Assembly: GCA_035556195.1 (NCBI GenBank)
Contig: DATMFK010000028.1
Span: 1-64,000, forward strand
Length of the DNA stretch: 64,000 bases
Reading direction: 5' to 3'
DNA from: G016756615 sp035556195
GTDB taxonomy: Bacteria; Pseudomonadota; Alphaproteobacteria; Rhizobiales; Rhizobiaceae
Part shown: piece after piece, positions 50,995 to 59,220 of the stretch
Layout of the letters: every line of letters starts with the position of its first letter
Numbering within the stretch: the stretch's first letter is position 1
Notes under the pieces: generated by a model
The model's database searches: none
Told to the model about the DNA's origin: nothing
What the model saw: only the letters and a program-made list of their open reading frames with translations
Made by a program: the position numbers and the translations under genes

Positions 50995-51942
50995 TCAGAC
51001 TGGCCGCCCTTCCTCCGACCCGGACAGGGCCTCGTTGCGCAGGACAAGGTTCTCCAGTGCCTGCTTTAGACGAGGCGTGGCGAAATCCACGAATGCCCGG
51101 AGCTTAGGCGCTACAAGTCGGCTCTGGGCATAAACGATATGGACTGGCACCGGTGGTGGGGTCATGTCGTCGAGCACCGTCACAAGTCTCCCTTCCCGAA
51201 TCTGGTCCACCACCATGTAAGACAGCGCGACCGTGATGCCGTCGCCCATTTCGGCCGAGGCGATTGCCGCGACGGCGTCGTTAATCTCCAGCCTTGGCAT
51301 GAAAGAAACGCTATTCCCGCTGCGCCCGTCGCCAAAGCGCCATTCGCGATTTGGCATCAGGCCCGTGAACGCGATCAGGGAGTGAAAGCGCAGATCCGGG
51401 GGTGTCTTGGGTACGCCACGACGGTCGAGATAAGCGGGGCTTGCAACGAGCACACGTCGGACCGCACCGACGCGCCTTGCGACCATGGTGGAATCCGGCA
51501 GCGCGCCGATCCGTATCGCCAGGTCGATCCCCTCTTCTGCAAGGTTGGCGATCCGATCCAGAAGCAGAACCGAGATGCTGACACGAGGATAGTGGCTCAG
51601 GAAATCACGGACGATGGGCGCAACAGCCGAGCGACCGAGTGTAACGGATGCGGTGATCGTCAGATGGCCCTGAGGGACAGCGGTCTCGCCGGCCGCTTCC
51701 TTCTCGGCGTCATCGAGATCGCCGATGACGCGGCGAGCACTTTCGAGGAAGCGCTGGCCCACATCCGTGATGGCGAGGCTGCGGGTGGTCCTGTGGAAGA
51801 CGCGCGCGCCTAGCCTTTCCTCCAACGACGAAATCGCCCGCGTCACCGCTGGTGGCGACAGGCGCAGGCGCGCTGCAGCTTTTGCGAAGCTACCGGCATC
51901 CGCCACGGCAATGAACACTTCGAGTTCGTGAAAGCGATCCAC
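50995..51942 (-). CDS. LysR-family transcriptional regulator
   Basis: This protein of about 315 residues has an N-terminal helix-turn-helix (FHELEVFIAVADAGSFAKAA, then LSPPAVTRAISSLEERLGAR) and a LysR effector domain of the type that ends PVHIVYAQSRLVAPKLRAFV. I choose GTG 51942 because AGAGGAAT is just upstream; a longer ATG form starts at 51975. It is divergent from the AhpD-like gene and probably controls it and the PPOX-like gene. Confidence 0.9.
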   Translation of the reverse strand: MDRFHELEVFIAVADAGSFAKAAARLRLSPPAVTRAISSLEERLGARVFHRTTRSLAITDVGQRFLESARRVIGDLDDAEKEAAGETAVPQGHLTITASVTLGRSAVAPIVRDFLSHYPRVSISVLLLDRIANLAEEGIDLAIRIGALPDSTMVARRVGAVRRVLVASPAYLDRRGVPKTPPDLRFHSLIAFTGLMPNREWRFGDGRSGNSVSFMPRLEINDAVAAIASAEMGDGITVALSYMVVDQIREGRLVTVLDDMTPPPVPVHIVYAQSRLVAPKLRAFVDFATPRLKQALENLVLRNEALSGSEEGRPV

Positions 51943-52067
51943 GACAATTCCTCTATGCGGAATAATGAATTCCACACGACGATTATTCTTTCAATGGTTG
52001 CAGCAGTCCATATTGAACGCGAAAGAAGCCCGGCGCTTCGCAGAACCAGACACTAAGGAGAAATCAA

Positions 52068-52613
52068 ATGGCCCGTGTTGCCGTCATCGACCCGAGGACC
52101 GCCTCCGGCGAAGCCAAGCTATTGCTGGACAGCGTCCAGGCGAGCCTCGGCCTGGTGCCCAATTTCATCCGCGTTCTTGCGAATTCGCCTGCGGCGCTGA
52201 GCGGGTTCCTCGGGCTCTTCGGAATCTCGCAATCGGGCGCGATGGACCCCAAGACCCGCGAGCGCATTGCGCTCGCCGTTGCGGAACAGAACGCATGCCA
52301 ATACTGCGTGTCGGCTCACACCGCGATCGGAAGCATGGCGGGTCTGGATCACGACGAGATGCTGGCAAATCGCTCGGGCCGTTCGTCGGACAGAAAGGCT
52401 GAAGCCGCCCTGACCTTCGCACGCGCCCTCGTCGAACACGCAGGCGACGTGACGAAATCCGAGTTCGACGCCGTGCGCGAGGCAGGCCATACGGATGCGG
52501 AAATCATCGAGATCGTTGCCCATGTCGCCATGAACATCTTCACCAACCTGCTCGGCAAGGCGATGGAGGTTGAGATCGACTTTCCGAAAATAGCGCTGAA
52601 CAAGGCTGCGTAG
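52068..52613 (+). CDS. AhpD-like carboxymuconolactone decarboxylase family protein
   Basis: This 181-residue protein has the active-site motif E73-x3-C77-Q-Y-C80-x3-H84, that is EQNACQYCVSAH, as in alkylhydroperoxidase AhpD. It should reduce peroxides by a Cys pair. AAGGAG precedes the start. It is divergent from the LysR gene with the promoter region between (51943-52067), and 22 bases before the PPOX-like gene, so the two make a probable redox-stress operon. Confidence 0.9.
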   Translation: MARVAVIDPRTASGEAKLLLDSVQASLGLVPNFIRVLANSPAALSGFLGLFGISQSGAMDPKTRERIALAVAEQNACQYCVSAHTAIGSMAGLDHDEMLANRSGRSSDRKAEAALTFARALVEHAGDVTKSEFDAVREAGHTDAEIIEIVAHVAMNIFTNLLGKAMEVEIDFPKIALNKAA

Positions 52614-52635
52614 CCTGCTTCCGGAGGATGGCAGC

Positions 52636-53259
52636 ATGCCGCATCGCTTCGCCGATATCGCTTTCACCGCCACGGTGCAGAAAGTGCAGGAAGAACAGGG
52701 GAGCCGCACCGCCTATGCTCGGATGGAGAGCAGGCCTGAGATCGTGAACGGGCTGCTGACAGAGGTGGAGGCCGGTTTCATCGCTGCCCGGAATTCGCTC
52801 TACATGGGGACCATCGGCGAGACGGGCTGGCCATATATCCAACATCGCGGCGGTCCGACCGGCTTCGTCAGGATCCTCGACGAAAGGACGATCGGCTTTG
52901 CGGACTTTCGGGGCAATCGCCAATATGTGAGCGTCGGCAACCTGATGACGGACGATCGGGTTTCCCTCTTCTTCATGGATTACCCCAACAGGACCCGGCT
53001 CAAGCTCTTCGGCAAAGCGAAGATCGTCGACCTCGACGACGCGGCCACGCTCTCGAGACTCGAAGTCCCCGACTACCGGGCGCGCGTCGAGCGCGGCATC
53101 CTGATCCGCATAGAGGCTTTCGACTGGAATTGCCCGCAGCACATCACGGAGCGTTATACGCTGGGGGAGGTTCGTCAACTCGTCGAGCCGTTGAGGGCGC
53201 GGATCGCCGAACTCGAGGCTGAACTCGACCGTCGTGCCGTTCCGCACCCAGCGACGTGA
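52636..53259 (+). CDS. Pyridoxamine 5'-phosphate oxidase-like flavin protein
   Basis: This 207-residue protein has the split-barrel FMN-binding fold: GFIAARNSLYMGTIGETGWP, YIQHRGGPTGFVRILDERTI, then RQYVSVGNLMTDDRVSLFFM. Proteins of this kind bind flavin, haem or F420; the substrate is unknown. It is the second gene of the unit with the AhpD-like gene. The ribosome-binding site GGAGGATGG supports the ATG. Confidence 0.88.
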   Translation: MPHRFADIAFTATVQKVQEEQGSRTAYARMESRPEIVNGLLTEVEAGFIAARNSLYMGTIGETGWPYIQHRGGPTGFVRILDERTIGFADFRGNRQYVSVGNLMTDDRVSLFFMDYPNRTRLKLFGKAKIVDLDDAATLSRLEVPDYRARVERGILIRIEAFDWNCPQHITERYTLGEVRQLVEPLRARIAELEAELDRRAVPHPAT

Positions 53260-53265
53260 GGAGCC

Positions 53266-53291
53266 GGCAGGCCACTTCACGTCGGCCTGCC
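53266..53291 (+). terminator. Hairpin after the PPOX-like gene
   Basis: GGCAGGCC and GGCCTGCC are exact reverse complements with a ten-base loop, six bases after the stop codon, followed by CCTTCTCG. This position suits a terminator for the AhpD-PPOX unit. Confidence 0.6.
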
Positions 53292-53850
53292 CCTTCTCGT
53301 ATCTTGCCTTGCGGCAAGGCCGAAATCGCTCCCCTCGGGTTGCTCCCGCAACCCTGTCGTCTTGTCCCGGCACGAGAAAGTTGTCGCGATTTGCGCTGAT
53401 GCAAACCGCCGGCCGGGTCGTGCGCGATGCTGGCGGACGCCCCGGGGGAAATGACGAGATGGGTCTCGACCCCCTGTCTTCCCGAGCAAGCGCAAGGGCG
53501 CCAGGGCGAGCGCAGAGCCGGACGCCCCGCCCCCTCCATAAGGGCCCCAGACGCCATGACGCGCTCGGGGCGGCGTGCCGGTTCAGCGCCGGCATTTGCC
53601 GCGCGACTTCAGCGACCGCGACGAACGCTTCGCGCATGGCGAACAGGAACTCGTCCGCGGCATTCAGAACAGCGGGCGCATCGCCGTCGGCGGGCGAATA
53701 CCGCGGGTCGGAAAGCTTGCCGCCCCACGCCAACCGCAACCCATGGGCGCTTTCGACCTCACCCAAAACGCCCCATAAATGATGAACTGGTCGCGATGTC
53801 CTCGCATATCCCTTCGCGATGTCCCCGGTCCAAACAAACGGGAGAAGATA
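53292..53850. other. 559-base stretch with no supported gene
   Basis: Frames are open on both strands, but their products are Arg/Pro/Ala-rich and match no recognised family, and none has a good ribosome-binding site. A 67-codon plus-strand frame (53575-53778, MPVQRRHLPRDFSDRDE) is the least bad candidate but is not convincing. The end of the stretch contains GGGAGAAG, the start signal of the next gene. Confidence 0.4.
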
Positions 53851-55338
53851 ATGTTTGTGCCAGTGCCTTCCGAGATCCAGCAGAATTATTATACGCGTGC
53901 ATTCGAATGGAACGGCCTCTACGTCGTTTCAGGCCCTGAAGTTCAGCCCCTGAGCCTGATGACGGCCGCCGAGACCGCCTTCAACATGCTTCGCCATCGG
54001 CCGGATCTCGCGGCACTGCTTGAGCAGGACGGATCACGCGTCGCTGTCACGCCTCAGGACGCCTCGATCGTCGTTCTGCCCGAATTCCGCCATCTCGACG
54101 GGCAGGTCGCGGCTGACGGGCGGCCGTGGAACGAGGTCACCGGTATTGCAGGCTATGACAATGGTTACATCGCCGCCAATGGGGAGTCGAACGTTCTGTC
54201 CCTGCCGAACGACCCCTACCGCGGTCAAGAGAACATTACGCTCCATGAATGGGCTCATGTCATCCAGATGGGCGCCATCAGCAAGGTCCCGTCGCTCGCC
54301 GATGAACTGACGAAAGCGTTCAACGATGCGATGGCCGCCGGGCTTTGGATCGGCACTTATGCCAGCTCCAATGTGCTCGAATATTTCGCCGTGGCGACCG
54401 AGGCCTTCTTCGATTTCACGCGCCAGCCGGACTCCACGGTCAACCATGTGAACACCCGGGCCGAATTGGCCCAATACGACCCTGAGCTCTTCACCTTCAT
54501 GGAGAAAATCTACGGCAATGACAGTTGGCGCGACGGCGACTGGATCGGCGGGGGCGGCCCGGACGTCCTCAACGGGTTGGCGACCGCGGACCTGATCTTC
54601 GGCCTCGGTGGCAACGACGTCATTTCCGCCGGCCGCGGCGGCGACAAGGTTTATGGGGGTGCTGGCAACGACACGATCGATGGCGGCCCCGGCAACGACA
54701 GCCTGCGCGGGGAAGCCGGCGACGACACCTATGTGGTGGACTCGAGTGGCGATCGCGCCATCGAAACGGCAGGCGGCGGCACCGACACCGTGCGAGCTTC
54801 TGTGACCTGGACGCTTGGAACCGAGGTCGAACGGCTCCAACTGGCAGGCAGCACCGATCTGAGGGGGACCGGCAACGATCTGAACAACACGCTCGCGGGC
54901 AATGGCGGCAACAACAGGCTGAATGGCGCCGGCGGGAACGACGCCATCAATGGCGGCGGCGGGAACGACACCATCAATGGCGGTACCGGCAACGACGCGT
55001 TCACCGGAGGACCGGGCGCGGATTCGTTCCTGTTCAGCACCCCACTCAATCCCATGAACAATGTCGACAGGATTTCCGACTTCGATGTCCCGCGCGACAC
55101 GGTACTGCTGGAGAATGCCGTGTTTACCGCCCTGGCAGCGCTGGGCACGCTGGCGGCCGCGAGCTTCTGGAAGAGCGCTGCCGGGATCGCGCATGACGCG
55201 ACCGACCGCATCATCTACGACACCGACAGCGGCGGGCTTTCCTATGATGCCGACGGCAATGCGGCGGGCGCCGCCACCCAATTCGCGAGGCTAGCGCCGA
55301 ATCTGCCTCTGACCAACGCGGATTTCGTCGTGGTCTGA
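53851..55338 (+). CDS. RTX-repeat protein with an HEXXH zincin-like domain
   Basis: This 495-residue protein has no signal peptide. Residues about 1-220 form a domain with HEXXH (H132-E133-W-A-H136) and, 40 residues on, EYFAVATEAFFDF (E177, E184), the arrangement seen in MtfA-like and lethal-factor-like zinc peptidases. Residues about 235-425 are RTX calcium-binding nonapeptides (GLGGNDVIS, GRGGDKVYG, GAGNDTIDG, GPGNDSLRG and more). The last 80 residues are the C-terminal secretion region. It is probably exported by a type I system. Protease activity is inferred. ATG 53851 follows GGGAGAAGATA. Confidence 0.85.
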   Translation: MFVPVPSEIQQNYYTRAFEWNGLYVVSGPEVQPLSLMTAAETAFNMLRHRPDLAALLEQDGSRVAVTPQDASIVVLPEFRHLDGQVAADGRPWNEVTGIAGYDNGYIAANGESNVLSLPNDPYRGQENITLHEWAHVIQMGAISKVPSLADELTKAFNDAMAAGLWIGTYASSNVLEYFAVATEAFFDFTRQPDSTVNHVNTRAELAQYDPELFTFMEKIYGNDSWRDGDWIGGGGPDVLNGLATADLIFGLGGNDVISAGRGGDKVYGGAGNDTIDGGPGNDSLRGEAGDDTYVVDSSGDRAIETAGGGTDTVRASVTWTLGTEVERLQLAGSTDLRGTGNDLNNTLAGNGGNNRLNGAGGNDAINGGGGNDTINGGTGNDAFTGGPGADSFLFSTPLNPMNNVDRISDFDVPRDTVLLENAVFTALAALGTLAAASFWKSAAGIAHDATDRIIYDTDSGGLSYDADGNAAGAATQFARLAPNLPLTNADFVVV

Positions 55339-55533
55339 CGCCGGATCCTGTCTCCAACCAGCGGGTTGGGAAACGGCATCTGGACGTCCAACCCGATTTT
55401 CGGGCTGATCTGTTTCAGAGGACTTTTCCGCGCATCCGAACGGATACGCGGGTCCCCTCGTGTTCATGGACGTCACCCCTTCGCAAGGAAAGGCCGGGCA
55501 GGCCCAATCCACCCGGTCGACGAGAGGATCAAT

Positions 55534-55854
55534 TTAGTCGGGCTTGGCCGTCAGCCTGCCCCTCATGTTCGGATGGAAGCGGCAGTAGAAGTCCACCGCC
55601 TCCACCTTGTCGAGCTGCTGGGTAACCGTTTTCTTCGCGGGTATCATAACCTCCCAAGCGCCTTTCACCGTGGCGGTGTGGGCAATGGGGTCCTTGTTGA
55701 TCCACTCGATCGTATCCCCGACAGTGGCAGTTATGACGGCCGGCGAGAACGCCAGCCTGTCGATCGTGACCTGGATGGTCTCAGCCCGGGCCTGAGCGCC
55801 GCACAGGGGCAAGATCGATATGGCGGCAAACCACAGGCGGCGCCGAGTGGACAT
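55534..55854 (-). CDS. Cupredoxin (amicyanin/plastocyanin-like blue copper protein)
   Basis: This 106-residue protein has a signal peptide (ends near ARA) and the type 1 copper ligands H59, C91, H94 and M97, the latter three in FYCRFHPNMRG. It is a periplasmic copper protein that may carry electrons. It lies nine bases after the DUF4142 gene and is probably transcribed with it from the ECF-type promoter. No role is shown, though amicyanin-like proteins often take part in C1-amine oxidation. Confidence 0.92.
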   Translation of the reverse strand: MSTRRRLWFAAISILPLCGAQARAETIQVTIDRLAFSPAVITATVGDTIEWINKDPIAHTATVKGAWEVMIPAKKTVTQQLDKVEAVDFYCRFHPNMRGRLTAKPD

Positions 55855-55863
55855 GGTACCCCC

Positions 55864-56385
55864 CTATTTCAGCTCGGCGGCGACATGCTCGGCATGCGCT
55901 TGATGCCCCTGGAACAGCTTCAGCCCGGTTTCCAGCAGGCTCTTCAGTTCCGTATTCTGAGCCGACGGGATCAGCAGCGTCTGCAGCGCATCGTTCACCT
56001 GCTTGTGATATGCGACCTCGTTTTCGATATAGGCCTTGTCGAAAGCAGCACCGCTCAGCGCGGCCAGTTCGCTACGCTTCTTGGCCGCCGTTTGTGTCAG
56101 CGCCTTGCTGGTATCATTGTCCTCGGGCGTGATCTTGAGCTTCTTCACGAGATCGAGAGCCTGGACATTCACCGCTTCATGATCGCGGATCATGTCGTTG
56201 GCGAACTCCTCGACGGCCTTGGTCTTCGATTTCTCGACGGCCAGCTTTGCCGCCTCGATATCGATGACACCTGCGGTATAGGCGACGTGGGCGATTTGCG
56301 GGTCGGTGGGCTTGTCCGCGGCCTGGACGGCCATGGCTGCGAGAAGGCACAGGGCGGCCAGTGCCGCCAACGTTCTTGCGGGCAT
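55864..56385 (-). CDS. DUF4142 (ferritin-like) secreted protein
   Basis: This 173-residue protein has a signal peptide (ends AVQA) and a helical DUF4142 domain of ferritin-like type: AKLAVEKSKTKAVEEFANDM, then IRDHEAVNVQALDLVKKLKI and DKAYIENEVAYHKQVND. ATG 56385 is chosen because AAAAAGGAG lies six bases upstream; an ATG at 56391 overlaps that site. The gene lies after an ECF-type promoter element that also precedes the sigma gene. DUF4142 proteins are often stress-induced in Hyphomicrobiales. Confidence 0.9.
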   Translation of the reverse strand: MPARTLAALAALCLLAAMAVQAADKPTDPQIAHVAYTAGVIDIEAAKLAVEKSKTKAVEEFANDMIRDHEAVNVQALDLVKKLKITPEDNDTSKALTQTAAKKRSELAALSGAAFDKAYIENEVAYHKQVNDALQTLLIPSAQNTELKSLLETGLKLFQGHQAHAEHVAAELK

Positions 56386-56442
56386 GAGCATCTCCTTTTT
56401 CCGGGCCCATCGAAGCACCGGAATGTTTTCGGGTTGACGTCG

Positions 56443-56472
56443 ATTGGATGCCGCCCTGAGAAAAACGTTCCC
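56443..56472 (-). promoter_or_regulatory. ECF-type promoter element before the DUF4142 gene
   Basis: On the minus strand the 30-base element begins GGGAACGTTTT and ends GCGGCATCCAAT. It matches the element before the sigma gene at 57193-57222 in 23 of 30 positions with the same length, including GGGAAC, TTTT and the last 12 bases. The two conserved ends are spaced like -35 and -10 elements of an ECF promoter. It lies 58 bases upstream of the ATG. Confidence 0.7.
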
Positions 56473-56477
56473 AAATA

Positions 56478-57173
56478 TCAGTCGGGAAAACCCAGTCCCC
56501 GCAGGACAGCCGAGGTCAGCCGGTCGCAGCGGCGACCGGCAAATGGGAAAGCGTCAAGCAGGATCGGACCGATCTTGGCGTCAAGTTCCTTACGGAGCAG
56601 AGCGCGGGCACGGTGCAGTCGCGTCTTCACCGTCTGGTGGTTTAGACCGAGCAATTCGGCGGTCTCCTCCACGCTCATTCCTTCGATCACCCTAGCCACG
56701 AAGACGGTCCGAAAGGCCTCGGGCAGATTGTCGGTCGCCTGCTCGACCAATTGCAGAATCTGACGTTGTGCCATCGTCCGCTCCGGATCGATTTCGTCAT
56801 ATTTGCGCGGAAACCGGATGATCTCTGCTTCGGCCGCCTCCGTCGGCACGAGACCAGCCCCCTTCGCGCGCCGGTTCCTCCGCAGTCGCCCTAGCGCTTC
56901 GTTGATGGTGATCCGGGAAAGCCAGGTCGAGAGGCTGGAACCGCCGCGGAAAGCGGCCAGATGCGCAAAGGCCCGTAGATACGCTTCCTGCACGATGTCT
57001 TCGGCTTCGGCATCGTCGCGGACCACGCCGCGCGCGATGCGGTAAAGCCGTTGATTGTTCCGTTTCATGATCGTGCGAAACGCCTCCGCGTCCCGGGCGA
57101 GAGCCCGGGACACCAGGTCCATATCGTCGAGTACTGCATCCGATACCGAGGTCTGGGCTTTCCTGCCGAGCAT
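56478..57173 (-). CDS. ECF-family RNA polymerase sigma factor (RpoE-like)
   Basis: This 231-residue sigma factor has region 2 (RIARGVVRDDAEAEDIVQEA) and region 4 (VARVIEGMSVEETAELLGLN, then HQTVKTRLHRARAL), with a C-terminal tail of about 40 residues that includes CDRL. ATG 57173 has AAGGAG upstream. No anti-sigma gene is adjacent, so control is not by the usual partner; the Cys in the tail may sense redox. It probably drives its own promoter and that of the DUF4142-cupredoxin genes. Confidence 0.92.
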   Translation of the reverse strand: MLGRKAQTSVSDAVLDDMDLVSRALARDAEAFRTIMKRNNQRLYRIARGVVRDDAEAEDIVQEAYLRAFAHLAAFRGGSSLSTWLSRITINEALGRLRRNRRAKGAGLVPTEAAEAEIIRFPRKYDEIDPERTMAQRQILQLVEQATDNLPEAFRTVFVARVIEGMSVEETAELLGLNHQTVKTRLHRARALLRKELDAKIGPILLDAFPFAGRRCDRLTSAVLRGLGFPD

Positions 57174-57192
57174 GAGCGATCTCCTTCTGCCC

Positions 57193-57222
57193 ATTGGATG
57201 CCGCTTGGGACAAAATGTTCCC
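57193..57222 (-). promoter_or_regulatory. ECF-type promoter element before the sigma gene (autoregulatory)
   Basis: On the minus strand it begins GGGAACATTTT and ends GCGGCATCCAAT, matching the 56443-56472 element in length and in 23 of 30 bases. It lies 20 bases upstream of the sigma start, so the leader would be very short. The pairing suggests that the sigma factor recognises its own promoter. Confidence 0.7.
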
Positions 57223-57351
57223 GGTGCCCGCCCGGTGTTGGCGCGCTCCTTGTAAACCCGGCTGTGCTCCTTCGCGGCGCCGGGTCCTACCGTCTCAGGT
57301 ATCCCGGATCAGGTAGATCACTTCCAAACTGCATCACCGTCCAGACCACCT

Positions 57352-58119
57352 TCAGTCGAACGAGCAGGGCCAACTGGCCGGTTTCGCCAAACCGGGTGGC
57401 AGCTTGGTCTCGTCATCGCCGCAAGCTATGTCGATTTGCGCCTGTTCGAGGCCTGAGGCGGCCGACAAGTCGAGGCCTTCGATCCTGGTCAGGAACATGA
57501 ATGCTTTGCCAAAATCGATTGGCCCATCGAAGGTTGCGCCGCTGAGATCGGCACGGGCGAGGTTTGCCAGCGTGAACCGGACGCCGCTCAGCACGGCCTT
57601 GTCGAAATTCGCACGGCCGAGTTCGGCCTTCTCAAAGAGCGTGCCGTTGAGGCGCGCCTCGCTGAAGTCGGAACGCTGAAGCTCGGCGCCGGCGAATGAC
57701 GCGCCTTCGGCGGAGACGCCTGCGAAATTGCTACGATAGCCCTCAACCTTGGCGAAGTCTGCCTTTTGTGCGCTGGCGCCTGCAAGCGATGCCCGCACGA
57801 GAGCCGCCCCCTGGAGATTTGCCGAGTTGAGATTTGCTTCCCTGAGATCGGTGGCGTTGAAGTTGGCACCAGTAAGGTTCGCGCCTTCAAGATCGCCTCC
57901 CCGGAGCACGATGTTGCTTTTGTTGCATTGGCTCCAATCGGTTCCTGGCTCAGGAGCCGTCAGACAACGCTGCTCGGCCGCGACGCTCTCCGCAACCAGG
58001 AAAGCGGAAATAGCCAAAGCTGCCCCCAAGAGGGAGACGTGTGCGGACCCGGCACCCCTCGCCTGTAGAGCGCGGCTCCTCTCATGAGAGCCGTTGTCGA
58101 TGCCGTCATGAATTTCCAT
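57352..58119 (-). CDS. Pentapeptide-repeat protein, secreted
   Basis: This 255-residue protein has a signal-like N-terminus (hydrophobic stretch to about residue 45) and then about 20 pentapeptide repeats (A[DN]LxG/N: GGDLEGANLTGANFNATDLR and so on) folding into a right-handed beta-helix. Three Cys lie around the repeats (RCLTAPEPG, WSQCNKS, DIACGDDE) and one near the end. ATG 58119 is preceded by CGGAGCAG. A scaffold or surface role is possible; no specific function can be assigned. Confidence 0.85.
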   Translation of the reverse strand: MEIHDGIDNGSHERSRALQARGAGSAHVSLLGAALAISAFLVAESVAAEQRCLTAPEPGTDWSQCNKSNIVLRGGDLEGANLTGANFNATDLREANLNSANLQGAALVRASLAGASAQKADFAKVEGYRSNFAGVSAEGASFAGAELQRSDFSEARLNGTLFEKAELGRANFDKAVLSGVRFTLANLARADLSGATFDGPIDFGKAFMFLTRIEGLDLSAASGLEQAQIDIACGDDETKLPPGLAKPASWPCSFD

Positions 58120-58459
58120 CGTGCTGCTCCGAAATCCTTGTCGCGTCCGAACCGTTTCAATTGGGATTGCCGCCGACATGAAAGAAGTCAATTGGGGGAA
58201 CATCGCATCGTCTGATAAAGAATGCCTGCAATTTGAGATTTGCGCGACAGGCTTAGGCTCGTCTTTTTGCATGTCGTCGATCCGACGCCGCCGCCCAGTT
58301 TGGGGCGACATCCTTTAAACATAGAGCAGTCGGATGGGATCCATCACAGCCCCGGCACCGCCGCAATCGCTTCTTCAGGCGCCGCGAGCCTCGTCGCTGC
58401 CATGCGACATGGACTTTGCCACTTGGCACCTCGGATCCGCCGCGGCGTAAAATCGAGGA
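58120..58459. other. Intergenic region without supported genes
   Basis: The stretch upstream of the pentapeptide-repeat gene holds no convincing frame on either strand. The minus strand has GGCGGCAATCCCAAT, which partly resembles the 3' half of the ECF elements, but no matching GGGAAC at the right distance. Nothing else was noticed. Confidence 0.4.
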
Positions 58460-59220
58460 TCACGGCGGCAGGAGACGAAAATCTGCCCCTTCGGGCAGAA
58501 GCTGTCCACCATCGACCACGATCGTCGTGCCGGTAATGTAGCTCGCATCGTCAGAGGCCAGCAACAGGAAGGCGTTGGCGACGTCACGTGGACTGCCCAG
58601 CCGTCCAAGCGGGATCGCCTCTTCCATGTTCCTGATCAAGGTAGGGCCGCGGTGTATCTGAATTGCCTCGGTGAGGATATTGCCGGGCTCGACGCCGTTT
58701 ACGGTAATGCCGTAGCCAGCGAACTCCAGCGCAGCCGAGCGGATGAGTCCGTTGATTGGTCGCGCCATAGTGGCCGTGGCCGGGGCTCGTGACATGCGGG
58801 CCTGTGATCGAGGAGGTGAAGAGCATCCGCCCCGAACCCTGGGCTTTCATCGGCACGAGAGCAGCACGCGCGGCGTTGAAGCAGCCGCGAAGGTTGACGC
58901 CCATCACGGTCCCAATCCTCGGGGCTGGTGTTCTCGATGAGCTACCAGGGGTAGATGCCTGCATTCTGGACAATGGTGTCCAGCCGGCCATGCAACTCGA
59001 CGGCCAGCCCGCCAGCAGCTTCGGCATCGGCCAGCTGGGAGATGTCGGTGAGTATGAAGGCAGCGCCCAATTCCGCTGCTGTCGCCCCTCCTGCTTCGTC
59101 CTCACTGTCAGCCAGCACGAGCCGTGCGCGTTCTTCCGCGAAGCGTTGCGCGATACCCTTGCCGATGCCGCGCGCGGCACCGATGATTAGGGCGAGCTTG
59201 TCTTCGAGCCGTGCGGTCAT
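58460..59220 (-). pseudogene. Short-chain dehydrogenase/reductase, inactivated
   Basis: The first part reads MTARLEDKLALIIGAARGIG and on to QNAGIYPW in one frame from ATG 59220, then hits an in-frame TAG at 58942-58944 where a Gln codon is expected. Beyond it LIENTSPEDWDR continues until a two-base loss near 58905-58910 shifts to MGVNLRGCFNAARAALVPMK. After HYGAT (near 58756), about eight bases that should encode the active-site Lys are missing, and the last part (INGLIRSAALEFAGYGITVN) is in a third frame. So one stop and two deletions break it, with loss of the catalytic Lys of YxxxK. ATGA overlaps the permease stop. Confidence 0.85.

Noticed and set aside
52540..53766. Long minus-strand open frame of 408 codons
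   Set aside because: It runs antisense through the AhpD-like and PPOX-like genes; the product is Arg/Pro-rich with no domain. It is a by-product of high GC.
54034..55281. 415-codon minus-strand frame opposite the RTX zincin gene
   Set aside because: It is produced by the repetitive GC-rich RTX codons and has no recognisable domain.
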